The notes below the pieces were generated by a model that saw only the letters and a program-made list of their open reading frames with translations, did not search any database and had not been told where the DNA came from. A stretch of 64,000 nucleotides of DNA from an uncultured Acidimicrobiia bacterium (GTDB lineage: Bacteria; Actinomycetota; Acidimicrobiia; Spongiisociales; Spongiisociaceae), in NCBI GenBank assembly GCA_958295745.1, contig OY282370.1:682001-746000 (forward strand). Reading direction: 5' to 3'. Below, in pieces: positions 15,806 to 22,239 of the stretch. Position 1 is the first letter of the stretch. Each line of letters opens with the position of its first letter. A program made the position numbers and the translations under genes.

Positions 15806-16080
15806 CCGAGAACGCGAAAATCGCGCAACCGGGCCGCCCCCCTTTTGGGCCCATCCCCCGCCGCCACCACTCGGTATCGGATCTCTGTTCCGGCGCGTGG
15901 CGCCGGCCTCGGCCCTAGGGGCGGGCCGGGCGAGAATCCCGACATGATCTCCGCTCTCTCCAGAACCCGGCGGCGATGTTTGTGTTTACGGTGCCTAACG
16001 TTATACAACATATCTACGACTTATTCAACCCCCTTCTTCAGATAACCGCACCACTTCCTCCGAACGCCGCACCCTCGAGC
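15806..16080 (-). repeat. Dispersed intergenic repeat, copy D
   Basis: It begins right at the infA stop with CCGAGAACGCGAAAA and follows copy C block by block: GGGCCGCCCCCC, GGGCCCATCCCCCGCCGCC, ACTCGG, TCTGTTCCGGCGCGTGGCG, CCCGACATGATCTCCGC, CTCCAGAACCCGGCGGCGAT, TTTGTG, an AT-rich section with inverted character, and CGAACGCCGCACCC at the end. It ends next to the TauE gene stop. The repeat may supply the transcription end for both convergent genes, although no clear intrinsic terminator is visible. Confidence 0.55.
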
Positions 16081-16083
16081 GGT

Positions 16084-16713
16084 TTATACGAACAGCATCC
16101 GGACGGCCGCTCCTACCGCTGCCGCCACCAGCACCCACCTCGCCCAGGCCGATCCTTTTTGGACCGCCAGCCGGGCGGCCAGATAGGCCCCGGAGGAATA
16201 AGCCGCCGCCAGGATCACGCCCAGCCTCAGGTCCACGTCACCGGCCAGGAAGTAGAAGACCAGCGCTATCGGCGTGTAGACGGCGATGAGGGCCACCTTG
16301 GCGGCGTTGCCCCGCAGCAGATCGAACCCCGACCCCAGCACCAGCGCCGTCAACAACAAGATGCCCACCCCTATCTGGATGAACCCCCCGTAGAAACCGA
16401 CGAGCAGGAACACCAGGTTCCTGGTTACCGGCGTCAGGCGGGTGGGGGCGCTCTCCAGCCAGCGGTCGGTCTTGAACACCACCGACAGGGCGATCAGGAT
16501 CAGCACCACCGCGAAAACCGTCTTCATGCCCTCGGGTGACAGCCGGGTGGCCGTCCAAGCCCCGGCGCCGCTCCCCGCCACCACCGGGGCGAACAGCACA
16601 CCGACCCGGCGCCAGGGAACGGCTTTTCCCTGCTGATATGCGGTGATGCCGGCGAAGTTGGCGAACATGACCGCCACCCGGTTGGTGCCGTTGGCGATGT
16701 TGGCGTCCGTCAT
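16084..16713 (-). CDS. TauE/SafE-family permease, start codon unclear
   Basis: A sulfite/sulfonate exporter-family (TauE/SafE) membrane protein. The shown start (ATG at 16713) gives 209 residues and cuts off the first helix. The reading frame upstream is plainly homologous for 36 more codons: it contains 'GFGAGFINAVAGGGSALTVP', the family's conserved first helix and glycine loop, and joins 'ANGTNRVAV'. However, that extension contains no ATG, GTG or TTG before an in-frame TAG at 16822-16824. Either translation starts at an unusual codon near 16819-16821 (GAAGG is close), or the gene has lost its start and is decaying, or the sequence has an error. Six or seven membrane segments remain in the part shown. 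Confidence 0.72.
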   Translation of the reverse strand: MTDANIANGTNRVAVMFANFAGITAYQQGKAVPWRRVGVLFAPVVAGSGAGAWTATRLSPEGMKTVFAVVLILIALSVVFKTDRWLESAPTRLTPVTRNLVFLLVGFYGGFIQIGVGILLLTALVLGSGFDLLRGNAAKVALIAVYTPIALVFYFLAGDVDLRLGVILAAAYSSGAYLAARLAVQKGSAWARWVLVAAAVGAAVRMLFV

Positions 16714-16953
16714 CAGGATCAGCAGCGGGACGGTCAGGGCCGAGCCGCCTCCGGCGACCGCGTTGATGAAACCGGCGCCGAACCCGGCCGCTAGGAGGAG
16801 AACTAGTTCGAGGTCCGTGAGCTACACCTTCGAGGGATGCCCGCGACGGGGAACTGCGGGGGGAGGGACCTCATCGTCGTCATCACGGGCAGACCTCCAG
16901 CCTACCCCGCCGAAGCCTCCCGATGAAACCGCCGCCCGACAGGCAGGGGCGCC

Positions 16954-17466
16954 TCAAAGGTAGAGGCCGGCGGGGGCGTCGTCCGCCTCCTCGGTCGGCC
17001 GTCCGCCCCTGATCTGTTTGAGCTGGGCCTTGGCCGCCATCTGCTGGGTCATGATGGCGGCGTGGATGCCGTTGAACAGGCCCTCCAGCCACCCGATCAG
17101 CTGGGCCTGGGCCACCCTGATCTCGGCCTGGGTGGGGATCTCGCTGTCGAGCGGCACGAACACGTCGGCCATCTCGGCCCGGAGGTCGTCGGTCAGCACG
17201 CTGCTCAGTTGCTCCATGGAGGCGTCGAACACGGCCCGCAGCCGCACCCGGCCCTCCTCGTCGAGGGCGGCGGTGCGGACCTCCTCCAGCATCGACCGGG
17301 TCATCGAAGCGATGCGCAGCAGCTTGGCCGGCTCCTCGATGCGGTCCGCCGCCTCGGCATCGGATTCGACCGGCGGGTGCTCCACCACCATCAAGGCGCC
17401 CTCCGGCGCATCCCGACCGCCGCGCTCGGCCGCTTCGTCGGTCGTCGATTCTTCTTCATGTTCCAA
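16954..17466 (-). CDS. bpa: Bacterial proteasome activator (Bpa/PafE, DUF2587)
   Basis: A 170-residue protein of the DUF2587 family. Bpa/PafE forms a dodecameric ring that opens the 20S proteasome gate without ATP. The sequence shows the mostly helical core ('LLRIASMTRSMLEEVRTAALDE', split here into its two halves, then 'LSSVLTDDLRAEM' and 'AQAQLIGWLEGLFNGIHAAI'). The final residues are GLYL, equivalent to the GQYL tail of mycobacterial PafE that docks into the proteasome alpha ring. The N-terminal 45 residues are acidic and probably disordered. Its presence implies that the genome encodes a 20S proteasome, which is not in this window. Start ATG at 17466. Confidence 0.88.
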   Translation of the reverse strand: MEHEEESTTDEAAERGGRDAPEGALMVVEHPPVESDAEAADRIEEPAKLLRIASMTRSMLEEVRTAALDEEGRVRLRAVFDASMEQLSSVLTDDLRAEMADVFVPLDSEIPTQAEIRVAQAQLIGWLEGLFNGIHAAIMTQQMAAKAQLKQIRGGRPTEEADDAPAGLYL

Positions 17467-17574
17467 GAGAACCCCTCCGTCGCCCGAACATGGTAACCAA
17501 CCCGCCGGACAACCCCTCGTAGGCGGCCGACCCGGCCCGCCGGGTCAGGTCTCTAGACCGGGCCCGCGGCGCCG

Positions 17575-18525
17575 TTAGAGGGGATCCCCCGTAATGAGGT
17601 CGTAGGTGTCCAGGTAGTCCTCGATGTCGGAAACATACGCGCGGACATCTACGACTATGGATTTGCCGGCAGGGAACTGGCCGGCGGCGTAGGCAACAAC
17701 CCGACACGCTATCCGGGCCAGGTCCGACAGCATCTCGGGAGTGGCGTCAGGGTCTTGTCCTGACCTGTGGTAGATGGAATCGGTGTGCCACGGCGTGATC
17801 GCCCCGGCGCCGAGGGGCTCCAGCATTGCGAGCAGAACGCTGTGGTGCGGTTCGGCCAGATCGTCACAGAGCTTCCCTATATCGTGCCCCCACGCGGGCC
17901 GATCAGGGTCGGCGCCGAGATGGATGAGAGATTTGACCGCCGCCTCGACCGTATTGTGGGCAAAACCGCAGCCCTGCAGCAACCGGGCCTCGAGCGCCAC
18001 GAATGTCCGGACCTCGTGGGCGCCCTGCTCGCTTGGACCGGGGCTGAGGTTGTTGAACAACCCAACCAACGCACGCAGCGCACTCTTCAACCTGTAGTTG
18101 GCTTCTTCGTAGTCGCTGGTAGGCATCACCATCTCCTTGTCCCAATCCACATCGTCAACGGCGCGGCGGTCGACCAGCACCACCCCGTCCTTGGCGGCCC
18201 TCCCCTCGAACGAAGTACGCACCCGGCTAGTGCGCACCCTCCACTCCGCTCGGTCGGTCACGCTTACATCTACCGAGAACCCCGACGCCCGCCGCGCCAA
18301 CTTCGCCAACTCGCAACGCCTCGCCCAACGCTCCCCATAATCAAGATCGTCATAGATCGCCACCAAATCGATATCGCTGCGCTCCGTCGCATCCCCGCGC
18401 GCCACCGAACCGAACAACACCACCCGACCCACCCCCGCCTCAGCCAACACAGCCGCCGCCCGCTCCGCGTCGGCCCGCCCAGGCACAGCAACCACCTTCG
18501 TTGCCGCAGACTGCTCAATCACCAT
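17575..18525 (-). CDS. Fused nucleotidyltransferase-HEPN-like protein 1
   Basis: A 316-residue protein. The N-terminal part (about residues 15-110) is a minimal nucleotidyltransferase (MNT/polymerase-beta fold) with the signature 'FGSVARGDATERSDIDLVAI' (GS, then DxD). The C-terminal part (about 150-300) is helical with 'CGFAHNTVEAAVKSLIHLG' and 'GHDIGKLCDDL', resembling HEPN domains. The RxxxxH ribonuclease motif of toxin HEPN proteins is not obvious, so the domain may only bind substrate. MNT and HEPN are usually separate genes forming a toxin-antitoxin pair; here they are one chain. The ATG at 18525 was chosen because the paralogue upstream starts at the same point. The extension to 18678 reads through that paralogue's end. 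Confidence 0.75.
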   Translation of the reverse strand: MVIEQSAATKVVAVPGRADAERAAAVLAEAGVGRVVLFGSVARGDATERSDIDLVAIYDDLDYGERWARRCELAKLARRASGFSVDVSVTDRAEWRVRTSRVRTSFEGRAAKDGVVLVDRRAVDDVDWDKEMVMPTSDYEEANYRLKSALRALVGLFNNLSPGPSEQGAHEVRTFVALEARLLQGCGFAHNTVEAAVKSLIHLGADPDRPAWGHDIGKLCDDLAEPHHSVLLAMLEPLGAGAITPWHTDSIYHRSGQDPDATPEMLSDLARIACRVVAYAAGQFPAGKSIVVDVRAYVSDIEDYLDTYDLITGDPL

Positions 18526-18586
18526 ACAACCAGCATAAACCCCCAACACGAACAAACCAGAGATCGAGGCCGGGCCCGCGGCACCG

Positions 18587-19519
18587 CTAGAGGGGCTCCC
18601 CGGTGTCGAGAGCGTAGGTGTCCAGGTAGTCCTCGATGCTTTCGGCATACCATCGGATAGCGGACGCGGCGGGCTCATCGGCGGGGAACCGGCCGGCGGC
18701 GTATGAAGCCACCCGACACGCTATCCGCGCCATATCGGCCAGCAGTTCCGGCGCAACGTCAGGATCCTGACCCGACCTGCCGTAGACGGCGTCGGTGTGC
18801 CACGGCGTGATCGCATCGGCGCCGAGCGGTTCCAGCAACAGAGGACGATCGCTGCGATGAGGTTCGGTCAGCAAACCGCAGAGCTTCCCGATGTCGTGAC
18901 CCCACGGCGGCCGGTCAGGATCAGCCTCCAGATGGATGAGCGCTTTGATCGCCAACTCAACCGTCATATGGGCCTCCCCGCAGCCGCGATGCAGCCGGTC
19001 CACCAGCCGCGTCCATGCCACTACCTCAGGGCCGCCCCGCTCGACCGGATCGGATCTGAGCTGATACAGCAGAGCACCTAACGCACCTCTTGTCCTCCCC
19101 AACCGGTCGAGCGCCTCTTCGTAGTCGCCGGCGGGCATCACCATCTCCTTGTCCCAATCCACCCCATCGGCAGCGGGGCGGTCCACCAGCACCACCCCGT
19201 GGCGGGCGGCCCTCCCCTCGAACGAAGTACGCACCCGGCTGGTGCGCATCCTCCACTCCGCCCGGTCGGTCACGCTCACATCTACCGAGAACCCCGACGC
19301 CCGCCGCGCCAATTCCTGCAACTCGCCGCGCTTCGCCCAACGCTCCCCGTAATCGAGATCGTCATAGATCGCCACCAGATCGATGTCGCTGCGCTCCGTC
19401 GCATCCCCGCGGGCCACCGAACCGAACAACACCACCCGACCTACCCCCGCCTCGGCCAGCGCAGCCGCCGCCCGCTCCGCGTCGGCCAGCCCAGGCACGG
19501 CAACCGTCCTCGTTGCCAC
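18587..19519 (-). CDS. Fused nucleotidyltransferase-HEPN-like protein 2
   Basis: A 310-residue tandem paralogue of the previous protein, 61 bases upstream in the same direction. The nucleotidyltransferase half is almost identical ('FGSVARGDATERSDIDLVAI', then 'VSVTDRAEW' and 'RTSRVRTSFEGRAA'). The helical half has diverged ('CGEAHMTVELAIKALIHLE', 'GHDIGKLCGLL', 'WHTDAVYGRSGQDPD'). Conservation of the catalytic half with variation in the C-terminal half suggests the same chemistry on different partners. Both genes lie head-to-head with the Type III restriction-modification operon (136 bases between starts), in an apparent defence region. Whether they are toxins, antitoxins or modifying enzymes cannot be said. 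Confidence 0.78.
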   Translation of the reverse strand: MATRTVAVPGLADAERAAAALAEAGVGRVVLFGSVARGDATERSDIDLVAIYDDLDYGERWAKRGELQELARRASGFSVDVSVTDRAEWRMRTSRVRTSFEGRAARHGVVLVDRPAADGVDWDKEMVMPAGDYEEALDRLGRTRGALGALLYQLRSDPVERGGPEVVAWTRLVDRLHRGCGEAHMTVELAIKALIHLEADPDRPPWGHDIGKLCGLLTEPHRSDRPLLLEPLGADAITPWHTDAVYGRSGQDPDVAPELLADMARIACRVASYAAGRFPADEPAASAIRWYAESIEDYLDTYALDTGEPL

Positions 19520-19655
19520 GGCTCATCTCCTTCTGACTACAGATCACCTCAGGTATGACGATGGTACTCCTTGCCCAGCAACCAACCGGCACCGACCCCC
19601 CGCGTCTGGTTAGGATTACCCCTCGTTGCATGGGCCGACGGGCAGGAGCCGGGGC

Positions 19656-22239
19656 GTGGCCAAGAGAAAACCCTCGAAGCCGATCGAGAGTTATGCACAC
19701 ACCGACAAGGACCGCGCGAATAATCCGCCCGTGGGCTTGGTGACGGCGGAGGGCGACCCGGACCTGCCCGAAAAAACTTATAGCCACTCAGCTAAGACTC
19801 CCCCCCCCGTTAACTTCGGAAGAATGTTGTAAAACAACATTAGGGGATCACGATCCTCATATCGACCCTCAGCTGGTTTGGGCGGGTAAGGCCGAGGGGA
19901 CATCGTTTTCGGTTCCGACCGTCTCGCTCCATGTTCACGAGCGGATCGACCCCCGCACCATCATCGAGGCGGTCCGCAAGCGCAACGGCCAAGTCTCCGG
20001 CCAGGATTCGCTGTTCGAGACCGAGGAGGAGAACCCTCCCCTGCGCCGGGCTATCGAGTTCTACAAGCATCCGCACAACTGGAGCAATCGCCTGATCGCG
20101 GGCGACAGCCTGCTGGTGATGAACAGCCTCCTGGAGAAGGAGGGCATGGGCGGCCAGGTGCAGATGATCTACATCGACCCGCCCTACGGCATCAAGTACG
20201 GCTCCAACTTCCAACCGTTTGTAGGCCAGCGGGAAGTAAGGGACGGCAAAGACCAGGACCTGACCGCCGAGCCGGAGATGATCAAGGCCTTTCGCGATAC
20301 TTGGGAACTTGGTATCCACTCCTATCTGTCTTACCTACGGGATCGTTTGCTCTTGTCACGTGAATTACTGACTCCTTCAGGTAGCTGTTTTGTTCAAATT
20401 GGGGATGAAAATGTACATAGGATTGGACTACTAATGGACGAGGTATTTGGATCGAATAATCGAATAGCAACTATTACTTTTGTCACCGCTGGCGCTCGAT
20501 CCTCTAAAAATATACCGGAGGTAACTAGCTTTCTTCTTTGGTATGCTAAAGAAAAAGAACAGATCAAATATCATCAAATCTATGAAAAGCTAAATCGTCA
20601 AGAAATCATCGAACACTTTAAATCATATGCTCTTATCGAAATGCCTGACAGTACAACTCAAAAACTCACACCCCTACAACGTATTAATCCTGACAAAAAT
20701 CTCCCTAAAGGAGCACGCGTTTATAGACGTCAACGTTTGACGTCACAAGGGTGGTCTACCACGGGAAGGTCTGAACCTTATGAGTGGCAAGGGAACCTTT
20801 ATCATTGTCGTGAGACTGAACATTGGTCTGTTTCAGAGCAAGGATTAGATCGCTTATCTGAACTGAGAAGACTGGATGCTCCAGAAGGTAAGAATTCGCT
20901 CCAATGGAAGTGGTTTGAAGATGAAGTACCAGGACGGAAGGTTAACAATGTTTGGCATAAACAGATGAAACCAAGCAACAAGCGATACATAGTAGAAACG
21001 TCCCGGATAATTTTAGAACGATGTTTATTAATGACCACGGACCCGGGCGACCTAGTATTCGACCCCACCTGCGGAAGCGGCACTACTGCAGTCGTATCCG
21101 AACAGTGGGGGCGGCGTTGGATCACCTGCGATACCAGCCGGGTGGCGCTCACGCTTGCGCGACAGCGGCTGATGACCTCCAACTTCGACTATTACCGGCT
21201 TGCTCATCCTGACGAAGGAGTGGGAAGCGGCTTCGTTTACAAAACCGTGCCCAAAGTATCAGCTGCAATCCTCGCCTACGACCAACCACCCCAGATTACC
21301 ACCCTTTACGACCAGCCTTTCAAGGACAGCCGCAAGTCGCGGGTTACCGGGCCGTTTACGGTGGAAGCGGTTCCCGCCCCTGCGGTGCGTCCGCTCAATG
21401 AACCTCTCGACGAACCCTCCGAGGCCGACGAGTCGGTTTGCCGGAGCGGCGAGTCGGCCCGGCAGTCCGAATGGCGGGACGAGCTGCTGAAAACCGGGCT
21501 GCGAGGCGTGGGCGGCCACCGGATATCCCTGACCCGGCTGGAGCCGCTCCCCGCCCCCTGGCTGCATGCCGAAGGCGAGGCCGCCGACGGGATGCGGATG
21601 GCGGTGTCGTTCGGACCCGAGCACGCCCCGCTCGAGACCCGGCAGGTGGAGCGGGCCATCGAGACCGCCCGCACTCTGGTGCCTCGGCCGGAGCTGCTGG
21701 TGTTCGCCGCCTTCGCCTTCGATCCGGAGGCGGTCAAGGACATCGACGAGACCAGCTGGCCGGGTGTCACCCTGCTGCGGGCGCAGATGAACGCCGACCT
21801 GCTCACCGACGATCTCAAGAAGAAGCGCTCCGGCAACGAGAGCTTCTGGCTGGTGGGTCAACCTGAGGTAGAAGTTGAATGTACAGACGATGGCCGTTTC
21901 CGGGTGGAGGTGTTGGGTTTCGACTACTTCGACACCCGCAACGGGGAGCTCACCTCGGGGGGCGCCGGCCAGATCGCGGTGTGGATGCTGGACCCCGACT
22001 ACGACGGGCGCAGCATCTTCCCCCGCCAGGTGTTCTTTCCTCTCGACGGCAAGAATCCCAAACGCGGGTGGAACAAGCTGGCCAAGACCCTGCGGGCGCA
22101 GATCGACCAGTCCCGCATAGAGGCCTATCGGGGTACGGTCTCGCTCCCCTTCGAGGCGGGCGAGCATAGGAGGGCGGCGGTCAAGGTGGTGGACAACCGG
22201 GGGGTGGAGAGCCTGCGGCTCCTGAGCCTGGACATATAG
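19656..22239 (+). CDS. mod: Type III DNA methyltransferase (Mod), out of frame at a C9 tract
   Basis: Beta-class adenine methyltransferase, the specificity and modification subunit of a Type III system. The start is GTG 19656 (AGGAG seven bases upstream); the first codons give 'YAHTDKDRANNPPVGLVT', the usual Mod opening. After nine Cs (19800-19808) this frame ends at TAA 19830. The +1 frame, open across the same tract, carries on with 'DPHIDPQLVWAGKAEG' and 'NRLIAGDSLLVMNSLL'. Motif IV DPPY follows at 20176-20187, then the target-recognition region, motif I 'DPTCGSGT' near 21061 and a C-terminal domain. With eight Cs one 860-residue protein results; as written only a peptide, or a truncated form from GTG 20116, can be made. 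The middle is low-GC. res follows with no gap. Confidence 0.88.
19800..19808 (+). repeat. Poly-C tract (C9) inside mod, candidate phase-variation switch
   Basis: This is a run of nine C residues at codon 49-52 of mod. Losing one C (or gaining two) joins the N-terminal frame to the methylase frame with no stop between them; nine Cs leave the gene off. The run lies in a short segment (about 19782-19845) that looks inserted between the conserved 'EKTY' and 'DPH' pieces. That segment also carries an 8-bp inverted repeat (AATGTTGT, AAA, ACAACATT at 19823-19841). Slipped-strand mispairing at such tracts is the known switching mechanism of Type III mod genes in Neisseria and Haemophilus. Confidence 0.6.
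20286..21040 (+). other. Low-GC mosaic block covering the Mod target-recognition region
   Basis: Base use changes abruptly from GC-rich to AT-rich at about 20286 and back at about 21040 while the reading frame is kept. The block starts roughly 100 bases after the DPPY motif and ends just before motif I, so it covers the target-recognition domain and little else. Codons such as AAA, ATT, TTT and AGA, rare in the flanks, are frequent inside it. This is the pattern left by exchange of a specificity domain from a lower-GC donor by homologous recombination in the conserved flanks. Confidence 0.75.

Noticed and set aside
20116-22239. Mod starting at the internal GTG 20116 as the normal gene
   Set aside because: The sequence upstream in the same frame is clearly Mod-like back to the C tract, so this start would cut off conserved residues; kept only as a possible truncated product.
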